Shown here: piece after piece, positions 1 through 7,782 of the stretch
How positions within the stretch are numbered: position 1 is the first letter of the stretch
How the letters are laid out: every line of letters begins with the position of its first letter
Assembly: GCA_049602155.1 (NCBI GenBank)
Contig: JBMYRH010000024.1
Coordinates: forward strand, 15,227 to 79,226
Reading direction: 5' to 3'
DNA: 64,000 nt
DNA from: JBMYRH01 sp049602155
GTDB lineage: Bacteria; Myxococcota_A; UBA9042; PHBI01; JBMYRH01
The notes under the pieces: model-generated
What the model was told of the DNA's origin: nothing
What the model saw: only the letters and a program-made list of their open reading frames with translations
Database searches by the model: none
Position numbers and translations under genes: made by a program

Positions 1-2372
1 ACGGGGACCCCTGCACGTCAGACGCCTGCGACCCCGAGGCGGGCTGCGGTTACGGCCCGCTTACTGGGGTGGCGTGCGACGATCAGAACGCTTGTACGGT
101 CGGTGACAGCTGCGTGGACGGGGTCTGTGGTGGCGCGAATGACCCGGGCTGTCAGTGCTTTGAAGATGCCGACTGTGACGAGTTCGATGATGGCGATCTT
201 TGCAACGGGACCCTGCGCTGCCAAGACAACAGCTGCATGGTCAATCCGGCTACGGTCGTGACCTGCGAGGCGGCGTCGGGCGACCCCTGCACCCAGAGCG
301 TGTGTGTGCCCCAGACGGGGGGATGCGCGACCGGCCCCGTGCCCGAGGGCACCCCCTGTGACGACACCAACGCATGCACGACCGCTGATCATTGCGCGTC
401 GGGTCAATGCATCGGGGGGGCCTTGAGCTGTGATGACGGTGATGTGTGCACTGCAGACGCTTGCGATCCTGAGCTCGGCTGCACCTACAGTTACAACGTC
501 GCCTTCTGTGATGACGGCAACGACTGCACCTACCTCGACACCTGTGTGTGGGGCTTCTGTGCGGGCGTCCAAGAGGAAGACTGCGTCTGCACGGTCGACG
601 CGGATTGCGCTGATTTTGAGGACGATGACCTCTGCAATGGGACCCTGAGCTGTCAGGGGAACAAGTGCGTGGTCGACCCGGAGAGCGTGATCGCTTGCGC
701 CACGGAGGGAGCCGGGGCGTGCAGCAGCGCAGCCTGTGACCCCGAGACCGGGGCGTGCGTCTCGACACAAGCCAATGATGGCAAACCCTGTGATGACCTC
801 GACGCCTGCTCCTCGGGCGATGTGTGCAGCGGCGGCGCTTGTGTCGGCGCGTCGGCCTTGGACTGCAGTGATGGCAAGCCCTGCACGGCCGACCTCTGTC
901 AGGCCGACACCGGGTGCTACAACCCGCCGCTGGACAACGGCGCGAGCTGTGACGATGGCGACAGCTGCACCGCGGGGGATGCCTGCTTTAATGGGGGCTG
1001 CTTGCCGGGGTCGAACACCTGCGGTGACTCGCAGTGTCAGGCCCAAGACACCTTGGGCTGCGGTGACTCCGATGACTGGGGGACCGGCTTCTTCGACGGT
1101 GAAGACGTCATAGAGGGCTACAATTGCGCGCCGGGTCAGGGTTACCCAGGTAACGACTACGTGTACTACTTCGAGGCGCCCTATGACGGCCTCTTCGACG
1201 TGTCGTTGGGCAGCGAGACCGGGCTGACCGAGGTCTTTATCCTGGCCCAAACGGGCTCAGGGTGTGACCCCGGGAGCTGTGTGGACACGGGCTACGCCTA
1301 CGGGCTCGCTGCGATGAGCAAAGGGGAGGGGTTCTACGTCGTCGTCGACAGCCCCGAGGACGCGAGCTCTGAGTATGTGATTACGATCGACTGCCTCCCG
1401 GAGGTCGAGGCGGTGTGTGATGACGGGGTCGATGAGGACGCCGATGGTGAGGTCGACTGCGACGACACAGACTGCCAGGCCGCCGCCGCGTGCACAGTCG
1501 GGCAATGCACGGCGGCTCAGGTCGTGACGTGCGGGGACATCGACTCGTCGACGACCTATGGCGTCGGAGCGGGGGACGCGCTCGATGGTTTTGAGGGGTG
1601 TGGCAACCCCTTCGACTACGCGGGGACTGAGTATGTGTACGCCTTCACGGCCCCGCTCTCGACGACGGTCACGGTGACGTTGACCGATGAGACGTCGACG
1701 ACCGACATCATGGTGTTGAGCGAGACCTGTGACGCAGCTGCTTGCCTGACCTATGGCTATGACGGTGTGGGCTTTGAGGCGGTCGCTGGGCAGACGTACT
1801 ACCTCGTCGTCGATGGCTTTGCGGGCCAACAGGGGGCCTTTACGATCTCGGTGGCGTGCGAAGATGAAGGACCACCTCAGGAGACTGAGAGCTGTGAGGG
1901 GGGTGTGGATGAAGACGGTGATGGCGCCGTGGACTGCCTCGACAGCGACTGCGTGGGGGTCAGCCCCTTCTGTCAGCCCTCTTGCGGGGCGTCAGACTCC
2001 GGGTTTGCGCTCATCTGTGACGAAGACAGTGACGCATGGAACAATGGCGGACTCGGCTCCACGGACGTCGTCGACAGCTACCCGAGCTGCTTTGATACCG
2101 GGCTCTACACAGGCCCAGAGTATGTCTACAGCTTCACCGCAGAGGCCGATGGGGCCATCACGATCCTCAAGACCGAGGCCGACGACGCCAATGACCTCGA
2201 CATGTTTGTGCTGGCCGATGAAGGCCTGGGCTGTAACCCCGCCTCCTGCCTGGAGTGGGGCACCGAGTCGGTGACCTTCCTCGCCACCAATGGGACGAGT
2301 TACTTCATCGTCATCGATGGCTGGGAGGGGGCCATTAACGACTACGAGTTGGCCTTCTCTTGCGGCGATTAA
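1..2372 (+). CDS. Cys-rich surface protein with three PPC-like domains (5' end missing)
   Basis: The frame is open from the first bases of the window, so the true start lies upstream. The first ~1080 bases encode Cys/Asp repeats of the type CDDGNxCTxxDxC..GxC, common in secreted Myxococcota proteins. Then come three copies of a ~110-residue beta-rich domain, at roughly 1080-1400, 1510-1860 and 1980-2370. Each has an EYVY.F or DYVYYF strand, a CDP.SC or CNPASC element and a YxVVD or YFIVID strand, which resembles bacterial pre-peptidase C-terminal (PPC) domains. Short linkers of the form C.DG.DED.DG..DC.D.DC (MopE-like, likely calcium-binding) separate the copies. No catalytic domain is visible in the part present. 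It is probably an exported binding or structural protein. The family call rests on motif pattern only. Confidence 0.8.
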   Translation, partial: GDPCTSDACDPEAGCGYGPLTGVACDDQNACTVGDSCVDGVCGGANDPGCQCFEDADCDEFDDGDLCNGTLRCQDNSCMVNPATVVTCEAASGDPCTQSVCVPQTGGCATGPVPEGTPCDDTNACTTADHCASGQCIGGALSCDDGDVCTADACDPELGCTYSYNVAFCDDGNDCTYLDTCVWGFCAGVQEEDCVCTVDADCADFEDDDLCNGTLSCQGNKCVVDPESVIACATEGAGACSSAACDPETGACVSTQANDGKPCDDLDACSSGDVCSGGACVGASALDCSDGKPCTADLCQADTGCYNPPLDNGASCDDGDSCTAGDACFNGGCLPGSNTCGDSQCQAQDTLGCGDSDDWGTGFFDGEDVIEGYNCAPGQGYPGNDYVYYFEAPYDGLFDVSLGSETGLTEVFILAQTGSGCDPGSCVDTGYAYGLAAMSKGEGFYVVVDSPEDASSEYVITIDCLPEVEAVCDDGVDEDADGEVDCDDTDCQAAAACTVGQCTAAQVVTCGDIDSSTTYGVGAGDALDGFEGCGNPFDYAGTEYVYAFTAPLSTTVTVTLTDETSTTDIMVLSETCDAAACLTYGYDGVGFEAVAGQTYYLVVDGFAGQQGAFTISVACEDEGPPQETESCEGGVDEDGDGAVDCLDSDCVGVSPFCQPSCGASDSGFALICDEDSDAWNNGGLGSTDVVDSYPSCFDTGLYTGPEYVYSFTAEADGAITILKTEADDANDLDMFVLADEGLGCNPASCLEWGTESVTFLATNGTSYFIVIDGWEGAINDYELAFSCGD

Positions 2373-2390
2373 GGGGGCACGTGGCGCCCT
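2372..2390. terminator. Possible hairpin between convergent genes
   Basis: An imperfect 7-bp inverted repeat (AGGGGGC / GCGCCCT, one mismatch) with a 5-base loop sits exactly between the stop codons of two convergent genes. There is no T-run on either side, so intrinsic termination is uncertain. Confidence 0.25.
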
Positions 2391-2820
2391 AGAGTGTGCG
2401 CGACATGGCCAGGTGGATGATGCCAGCCTCGAGGTAAGGCTCGCCTTGCGCGACGTAGCCGAGCCGCTCATAGAAGGGGACCGCGTCAGCCTGGCTGGAC
2501 AGGCGCATCTCTCGTATCCCTTCATGGATGGCGAGGCGGTCAAGCCCCTCCATGACGCGCCGCCCGATGCCCTCGCCGCGTCGGCTCGCGTCGACGGCCA
2601 CGCGCTGCACCTTCGCGTAGCCGTCGCCGAGCATCAGTCGCCCCGTGCCTACGACAGCGCCTCCAGGATCTGAGACAGTCACGTGGAGCGTGTCGCCATC
2701 CCGGCCGTCTCGCTCGATGGCTGGATCGACCCCTTGTTCATTGACGAACACCCGAGTCCGCAGCTCGGCGGCCGCCGCCATGCGCTCTGGCCCCGGTCGT
2801 ATGTCGAGTTGATAGGTCAT
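2389..2820 (-). CDS. GNAT family N-acetyltransferase
   Basis: A single-domain Gcn5-related acetyltransferase of about 143 residues. The N-terminal part has the LRxxVFVxEQGV element typical of the ElaA/YjcF-like subgroup. The acetyl-CoA loop is visible as VQRVAVDASRRGEGIGRRV, and a C-terminal FYERLGY completes the fold. The chosen ATG at 2820 overlaps the stop of the upstream membrane protein gene (ATGA), which implies translational coupling. An upstream in-frame ATG at 2856 would add 12 residues not expected in the family. The substrate cannot be told from the sequence; small-molecule amines are usual for this subgroup. Confidence 0.9.
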   Translation of the reverse strand: MTYQLDIRPGPERMAAAAELRTRVFVNEQGVDPAIERDGRDGDTLHVTVSDPGGAVVGTGRLMLGDGYAKVQRVAVDASRRGEGIGRRVMEGLDRLAIHEGIREMRLSSQADAVPFYERLGYVAQGEPYLEAGIIHLAMSRTL

Positions 2821-3353
2821 GGTGTGGTTCGGGGGTTGAGGTCGATGACGGGCCACTTTGTGGCGCCGATCAAGAGCTGGATGGCGTCCTCGTGGCGCCG
2901 CACGCGCACGGCGATGCCTTTGACGGTGGTCTGGAACTCTCCCCCCGCCTCGAGGGCGGTGGCGATGGCCCCCTCGCTGGACACACGTGAGCCGCGGAGG
3001 ACGACGAAGCTCCCTTGCGTCTTGGTCGTCCCGTCGGCCGGGAGGGCGTCGAAGAGGACCAACGCTTTGACGTGCGTAAAGTCCGCGAGGCTCTCTTGGG
3101 GCGCGCTCCCCCGGTGCACGGCGACGAGCTGCTCAAGCGCTTGGTCGTTGAGCGTGACATGTGGCCCCTGGGTCCAGGCGATGACAGGCCACCCGAAGGC
3201 CGCGAAGGCGCCGACGCCGATGGCGATCATGACGGGGACATATCGAGAAGGTCTGCGCATTTGAACCGTGACTGAGTGAAGTCCGGTCTTCAAGGAGCCC
3301 ACGACGCGGCGACCGCCTTGTCGTTTTCGTGGCCTGTCGGGGATGTCGCCCAT
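2817..3353 (-). CDS. Small single-pass membrane protein, unknown function
   Basis: I do not recognise this family. A basic N-terminus is followed by one hydrophobic segment (about VPVMIAIGVGAFAAFGWPVI) and a ~120-residue extracytoplasmic domain with alternating strands and helices. An internal ATG at 3260 places the arginine-rich start directly before the membrane segment and could be the true start, giving 147 residues; neither start has a clear ribosome site. The gene overlaps the GNAT gene by four bases, so the two are probably co-expressed. Confidence 0.65.
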   Translation of the reverse strand: MGDIPDRPRKRQGGRRVVGSLKTGLHSVTVQMRRPSRYVPVMIAIGVGAFAAFGWPVIAWTQGPHVTLNDQALEQLVAVHRGSAPQESLADFTHVKALVLFDALPADGTTKTQGSFVVLRGSRVSSEGAIATALEAGGEFQTTVKGIAVRVRRHEDAIQLLIGATKWPVIDLNPRTTP

Positions 3354-3477
3354 CCGCGCACTTTAACACCGGGACCTATGGAGAGATACGCTGCGCACTG
3401 AGTTATTCCCGGAGGGCATGAGAAGCCCTCGTCTTGCAGTGGCTTCGCTGCTAGCCTCGACGGCACGGAGGGGCACG

Positions 3478-4866
3478 ATGGCTCGAACTCGCGATCTGGG
3501 CGTGATGGTGCTCGCGATGACCGGCATGGTCCTGAGCGCGTGTGGGCCCTCGCTGGGCGATCCAGTGGTCCGCGACGGGTGCCAAGTGTACGCCACTGAT
3601 GAGGTCTCGGCCGAGACCGTCGATGACGTCGTCGGCTTCCTCGTCTCCGAGGGCTTCTGCGCCGCTGAAGGGCGCCGCGTTCAGCTCGCTAAAAAGGGCG
3701 CTGCTCTCGAGCTGCGGATCGCGACCCTCCCGGAGTCGTATAACGACGCAGCGTACCTGAGGGTGGCGCAAGCCTTCGCCGCGCAGCTCTCGGGGAAGGT
3801 GCTCGATGGGCGCCCTGTCGATGTGGCGGTGTGCGATGAAGAGCTCCGCGTCATCAAGCGCGTCGAGGGCTTCCGCTGGGGTGTCCAAGTCACCTTGGAT
3901 CGATGTGACTTGTACGTCGGTGGTGACGTCATTCCCGAGTCCGGTCAGCGTTTTTTAGACATGGTGAAGGAAGATCTTGGCTGCGACGCCGCGCGGTCAT
4001 TCCGCCTTACACGAGAGGACGAGGCGCTCCACCTCTTCTTTGTGCTCGACCCTGAAGCGATCGCCTCAGAGGCGAGCTTCCATCAGGCGCGCCTGACGGC
4101 TGGGCGCGCCGCCAGGGTGCTCTTTGATGGCGCGCCGCTGACGGTCCACCTGGCCGATCTCTACTATGCGTCGACCCGATCGGCCCCCGCAGTCGACCTT
4201 GGGCCGATGATCACCCGTGGCGCCTGCACGGTCTTTCAGGGCGAGGGGCTCACCCCCAACTACCTCACTCGCTTCATGGGCTTTATCGATCTCGCGGGTT
4301 ATTGCGATGCCGACCCCAAGGTCTACCGCCTGTCGCGGCGAGATGACGGGTGGCATCTGGCGATCGTGATCCGCGAGGCCATCCCGCCAGCGTTTCGGAG
4401 CGCCATCAAGACAGCCTTCGCGCTCGTCGCTGCGATGCTCCGCGGAGGAGTCTTTGACCTGCAACCCACCTTCATCGACCTCTGTGACCCCGTCTTCGAG
4501 AATTGCGAGGGCATCGTCGGCCCCGACCTGGGGAGCGCCTTTATCCTCGGGACCTGCTCGATCTTTCATGACCCGAAGATCGACGCGGCGACGCTATCGC
4601 GGCTGCGTCGATGGATGGGTAAGGAGCGCTTCTGTGAAGGGGCCGAGCAGTTGATCCGCGTCCGTCAGGAGGCGAAGGGCTGGGCCTTTCATTTGGCCGT
4701 GCGCGGCCAACTCCATGCGACCCCCGAGCTGACGACCCTGGGCGATCGCATCACGGGGCAGCTCTCCACGGATGTCTTCGAAGGGGCCGCGGTGCGCTTT
4801 GTCGGGACGAATGAAGCGCTGCTGCCTCACACAGGGCGAGCCAGGCCCTTGTCCACGTCGCCTTAG
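3478..4866 (+). CDS. Lipoprotein built of four tandem copies of an unknown ~105-residue domain
   Basis: The ATG at 3478 follows a GGAGG-like site and opens a lipoprotein signal ending in LSAC, so export and lipid anchoring are likely. The mature protein divides into four similar units. Each begins C-x-[VLI]-[YF] (GCQVY, RCDLY, ACTVF, TCSIF). A second Cys comes about 25-30 residues later (SEGFC, EDLGC, LAGYC, KERFC). A hydrophobic strand follows (ALELRIA, ALHLFFV, GWHLAIV, GWAFHLA), and each unit closes with a VFDG/VLDG-type turn and a final strand (DGRPVDVAV, DGAPLTVHL, LQPTFIDL, GAAVRFV). The paired cysteines suggest one disulfide per unit in the periplasm or at the surface. I do not recognise the domain. 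An in-frame ATG at 3418 would put 20 extra residues before the signal and is unlikely. Confidence 0.85.
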   Translation: MARTRDLGVMVLAMTGMVLSACGPSLGDPVVRDGCQVYATDEVSAETVDDVVGFLVSEGFCAAEGRRVQLAKKGAALELRIATLPESYNDAAYLRVAQAFAAQLSGKVLDGRPVDVAVCDEELRVIKRVEGFRWGVQVTLDRCDLYVGGDVIPESGQRFLDMVKEDLGCDAARSFRLTREDEALHLFFVLDPEAIASEASFHQARLTAGRAARVLFDGAPLTVHLADLYYASTRSAPAVDLGPMITRGACTVFQGEGLTPNYLTRFMGFIDLAGYCDADPKVYRLSRRDDGWHLAIVIREAIPPAFRSAIKTAFALVAAMLRGGVFDLQPTFIDLCDPVFENCEGIVGPDLGSAFILGTCSIFHDPKIDAATLSRLRRWMGKERFCEGAEQLIRVRQEAKGWAFHLAVRGQLHATPELTTLGDRITGQLSTDVFEGAAVRFVGTNEALLPHTGRARPLSTSP

Positions 4867-4883
4867 CGGGGCATGATGCGCCC

Positions 4884-5345
4884 ATGCTGACGACCGGACG
4901 ACCACCGACGCACGAGCCTTTGGACCTCAACGACCAATGGGATCTGAGCGACGCCATCGAAGACGCGGCCCCGGATAAGAGGGTCTCTCACGAGCTGATG
5001 GTTCAGGTCGCCGAGGCGCAGAGTTGCCCGGTCAGCCACGCCTATATCGGCGCCGCGATCGACCCCATGTTGCAATGGCAACGTCAGAGTGAGTTGACGG
5101 TGCATGTCTGTGTTGGATCGTGCCAAGGCTACGGCGCGGCAGAGGTCCTGGACCGCCTCCTCGAGGTCCGTGACGCGCGGTCGTCAGCGGGTAAGCCCGC
5201 GTTCGACGTGGTGCCACGGGGGTGCCTGTCTGCGTGTGAGCGTGCGCCCGTGCTGGCCTCGAATGGCGGGCATGGCCAAGCGCTGCATCCAGAGGTCAGC
5301 GTCGCTACGGTCGAGGAGATCGTGGACGTCCTCCTCGCGGACTGA
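4884..5345 (+). CDS. NuoE-like thioredoxin-fold [2Fe-2S] protein
   Basis: A 153-residue protein. Residues 30-68 are helical, like the NuoE N-terminal bundle (VSHELMVQVAEAQSCPVSHAYIG in outline). The remaining half resembles the thioredoxin-like [2Fe-2S] ferredoxin fold, with four candidate cluster ligands at C76, C80, C114 and C118 (CVGSC and CLSAC followed by ERAPV). Classical NuoE has a wider first pair (C-x4-C), so cluster binding is an inference. No NuoF/HoxF partner lies nearby, so this is not part of a complex I operon. It may be a stand-alone electron carrier or an accessory to a dehydrogenase encoded elsewhere. Confidence 0.65.
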   Translation: MLTTGRPPTHEPLDLNDQWDLSDAIEDAAPDKRVSHELMVQVAEAQSCPVSHAYIGAAIDPMLQWQRQSELTVHVCVGSCQGYGAAEVLDRLLEVRDARSSAGKPAFDVVPRGCLSACERAPVLASNGGHGQALHPEVSVATVEEIVDVLLAD

Positions 5346-5372
5346 ATCCGGCCTTCACGCCTGCAGGTGCGA

Positions 5373-5927
5373 TCAGCGGATGAGCCGACTGATGGCCTTG
5401 AAGTGATCGGCGTCGGCGGTCCCTAAGAGTCGGAAGAGCGCGATCTCGACGGTCGAGAGGTCAGCGCCCGCAGCCTGACACAGCTCTAGGCCGCGCTTCC
5501 AATCCATCGTCCGCCGCGAGATGACCGCGTCGGTCATGATGTGGCACTTCAGGCCGCGCGCTTGGAGCTGCATGACCGTCTGAAGCACACAGATGTGGGT
5601 CTCCATGCCCGCGATGAGGACGTCGGTGCTCTGTGCCGCCTCCAAGTCTTGAACGACCTCGTCGACCTCGGCCGCTGAGAAGTCTAACTTTGGATACGGA
5701 GTCATCGCCTCATAGGCCCCACGCAGGGGCCCAAGCGTGGGGCCTAAGCCCCCCGGATATTGCTCGGTGACGATGACGTTGAGGTCCATCACGCGCGCGC
5801 CGTGAAGGAGCGTGGTCGCTTGGCGCAGGTTTTGATCGCGGACGGACTCAGGCATCGCGTTGAAGAGGAGTTCTTGATAATCGATCAGGAGGACGGCTGT
5901 ACGGGCTTGGTCTAGCGTTGCGGTCAC
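5373..5927 (-). CDS. Isochorismatase-family cysteine hydrolase
   Basis: A 184-residue single-domain hydrolase. The catalytic triad of the family is visible as D16 (LLIDYQ), K80 (YPKLDF) and nucleophile C113 (ETHICVLQT). The GMETHICVLQT signature matches the YcaC/ISOC-type branch rather than nicotinamidase, because the metal-binding DxH pattern of PncA is absent. The natural substrate is unknown; amide or isochorismate-like bonds are typical. The start codon lies 65 bases from the divergent sigma-factor start, so the two share an intergenic control region. Cytoplasmic: there is no signal peptide. Confidence 0.88.
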   Translation of the reverse strand: MTATLDQARTAVLLIDYQELLFNAMPESVRDQNLRQATTLLHGARVMDLNVIVTEQYPGGLGPTLGPLRGAYEAMTPYPKLDFSAAEVDEVVQDLEAAQSTDVLIAGMETHICVLQTVMQLQARGLKCHIMTDAVISRRTMDWKRGLELCQAAGADLSTVEIALFRLLGTADADHFKAISRLIR

Positions 5928-5992
5928 ATCAATCTCCCTTGTGTCCGGATGGCATTTTAACGGATCTGGTCGCTGGAGGCATCCTCAAGGTG

Positions 5993-6616
5993 ATGAACAA
6001 AGCATCCTCCACACTCCCGGCCGTTATCGCATCCTCGTTGGTACCAGAGACGACCCGAGCACGCGACGAGTCACGGCTGCTACGCGACGCCCTCGCGGGG
6101 GATGGTCGCGCCTTTGCTGCGCTTGTGAAGCCTCACCTCACCATGCTCTATCGTCTCGCGGCGCGCTCGACAAGTCACCCGAGCTTGGCAGATGACGCGG
6201 TGCAGGAGGCGCTGGTCATCGTGTACCAACGCCTTGCTCACTATCGGCCAGGTACGTCGTTGAAGGCGTGGATGGCGACCATCACCGTACGCCGGATCAA
6301 GACACTGGCGCGAGGCGAGCGCCGGAGAGAGGCGCGGGAGCTAGATTTTGCTGCCCCAGCGCCTCTCGCGGGTCCCTCGGCGCAGCTCGCGGCGAAGGAC
6401 CTCGGCGAGCGCCTGCGGGCGGCCCTTGAGGCCCTCCCGACCAAGCGTCGGCAGGCCGTCCTCTTGAGGCTAGATGCAGGCCTGAGCTTCGCCGAGATCG
6501 CGCAGGCGACGGGCTCGACCGAGGGGTCAGTCCGTGTCTTGGTGCACCTCGGGATGAAGGCGATTCGAGCCACTTTGGCCGACGATGATCGAGAGAAGGG
6601 ACAGGCAAATGACTGA
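5993..6616 (+). CDS. ECF-type RNA polymerase sigma factor
   Basis: About 207 residues with the two-domain layout of extracytoplasmic-function sigma factors. Region 2 is at roughly 35-105 (ADDAVQEALVIVYQRLAHYRPG, then SLKAWMATITVRR) and region 4 at roughly 138-190 (LEALPTKRRQAVLLRLDAGLSFAEIAQATG, then SVRVLVHLG helix-turn-helix). The ATG at 5993 was preferred; a start at 5918 would overlap the divergent hydrolase gene and add unrelated residues. The stop overlaps the next gene by 8 bases. The order sigma, membrane anti-sigma, CpxP-like protein points to an envelope-stress or metal-stress regulon. No autoregulatory promoter motif could be assigned with confidence. Confidence 0.92.
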   Translation: MNKASSTLPAVIASSLVPETTRARDESRLLRDALAGDGRAFAALVKPHLTMLYRLAARSTSHPSLADDAVQEALVIVYQRLAHYRPGTSLKAWMATITVRRIKTLARGERRREARELDFAAPAPLAGPSAQLAAKDLGERLRAALEALPTKRRQAVLLRLDAGLSFAEIAQATGSTEGSVRVLVHLGMKAIRATLADDDREKGQAND

Positions 6617-7043
6617 GAAGACCCCCCTCACCTTACCGACACCAGATGCGCTCAGGGCCGCCGAGGCCGAGCTCGCGCCGCTCTTCGACGCGACGGCCTC
6701 TGTGCCCACTCAGGCGGCGCTTCAACGCCTCTTGGCTGACGCCGAGTCGATCCCGACACAGTCCAGCTCTTGGGGCTCCGTGCGCGCCTTGATCGCCCTC
6801 GCGGCGATCGGCCTCCTCGCCGTTGGCCTGGGCCGATGGACCGTCTCGACCCCGGCCACGGAGGTCGCGGTCACCGTGCCCGTGACAGAGGTTGGCGACA
6901 TGGCGGCGATCGATGACCTGGCTTGGCATGACGATGACTTCGGGGATGGGCTGGAGTTGCTCGGCTTACCGCTGAGCTCCGACGATCCCCAACGCGCGAT
7001 TGAGCTCGTCGATGTGCTCATCGCAGAGCTCGACGATGTGTAA
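6609..7043 (+). CDS. Putative membrane anti-sigma factor
   Basis: A 144-residue protein whose start overlaps the sigma gene stop (ATGACTGA), the usual arrangement for a cognate anti-sigma factor. Residues 1-55 form a cytoplasmic helical region rich in Ala/Leu. One membrane segment follows (VRALIALAAIGLLAVGLG), then a short, strongly acidic periplasmic tail with DDDFGDG and ending IAELDDV. No zinc-binding HxxxCxxC anti-sigma motif is present, so this is not a ZAS-type protein. The function is inferred from position and topology only. Confidence 0.65.
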   Translation: MTEKTPLTLPTPDALRAAEAELAPLFDATASVPTQAALQRLLADAESIPTQSSSWGSVRALIALAAIGLLAVGLGRWTVSTPATEVAVTVPVTEVGDMAAIDDLAWHDDDFGDGLELLGLPLSSDDPQRAIELVDVLIAELDDV

Positions 7044-7095
7044 ACCGATTCGGTTCAATTCCAGACAGTGCTCTGGGTTACTTAGGAGAGATCAC

Positions 7096-7716
7096 ATGAC
7101 ACACACCGCTTTTAAACACGGGCGCAGCCAGAGCCTCCTCGTGATACTGTCTCTGTGCTTCATCGGGGCACTGTTCTCCCCAGTCGCGTTGGCCGAGCGC
7201 CCCGAACCTCGCCGAGGTGTAGAGGGGCAGATGGGTGAGAAGCTCCATGAGCGCATGGCAGAGCTCCGCGTGCGCATCCTCAAGAAGCGCGTGGGCCTAG
7301 ACGCAAAACGAATCGATGAGGTCGAGTCGATCTTGCAGAAGGGGGACGTAGAGCGAAAGGCCCTCCACCGCGCCATGCGTGAGAGTCATCAAAAGCTTCG
7401 CCAATTGATTCAAGCGGACGCCGATGACGGGCCCTCCTATGAGTCCTCGGTGAAGACCCTCTTGACGAGCCGTAAGCGCCTCCATGAGCTGCAGCATGGC
7501 GAACTCGAGCGCCTCCAAAGCCTCCTCTCACCCAAAGAGATGGGCAAGCTCGTGATGGCGCTCCATCGCCTGAAAAAGCGCATGCGGCGCATGCACGAGC
7601 GGATGCGTGGGGGCGACGAGATGGACCGCGGGCCGCGCGGCGAAGGTCGACGAGGTCCTCGCGGTCAGGGGCGCCGTGGGCGCCGCGGTGAAGGCCCCCC
7701 CGGAGGTGATTGGTAA
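7096..7716 (+). CDS. Periplasmic CpxP/Spy-like sensor or chaperone
   Basis: The ATG at 7096 follows AGGAGAG. It opens a cleavable signal peptide (SLLVILSLCFIGALFSPVALA) and gives a 206-residue product. The mature part is almost entirely helical with two LTxxQ-like elements (VGLDAKRIDEVESIL and LSPKEMGKLVMALHRL), the pattern of CpxP, Spy, ZraP and CnrX-type proteins. The C-terminus is a basic Gly/Arg-rich tail of repeated GRRGPRG-like units. As third gene after a sigma factor and a membrane anti-sigma, it probably senses periplasmic stress (misfolded protein or metal) and tunes the anti-sigma. The pairing of a basic tail here with an acidic anti-sigma tail suggests direct contact, which is inference. 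Confidence 0.8.
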   Translation: MTHTAFKHGRSQSLLVILSLCFIGALFSPVALAERPEPRRGVEGQMGEKLHERMAELRVRILKKRVGLDAKRIDEVESILQKGDVERKALHRAMRESHQKLRQLIQADADDGPSYESSVKTLLTSRKRLHELQHGELERLQSLLSPKEMGKLVMALHRLKKRMRRMHERMRGGDEMDRGPRGEGRRGPRGQGRRGRRGEGPPGGDW

Positions 7717-7782
7717 GCTGCGCGACGGGGATACACCTACCCCCGGGATGCACCCGCCGTAGGGAGATGCAAGAGGACGGAG

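Noticed and set aside
18..1250. Open frame of ~410 codons on the minus strand
   Set aside because: It mirrors the Cys/Asp-rich coding frame on the plus strand; the Ala/Val/Arg-rich translation is typical of antisense shadow.
5373..5927. Nicotinamidase (PncA)
   Set aside because: The Cys/Lys/Asp triad is present, but the metal-binding DxH motif of nicotinamidases is absent.
7045..7065. GGTTCAATTCC resembling a tRNA T-arm
   Set aside because: Only about 50 bases lie between the flanking genes, too little for a tRNA, and no other arm is present.
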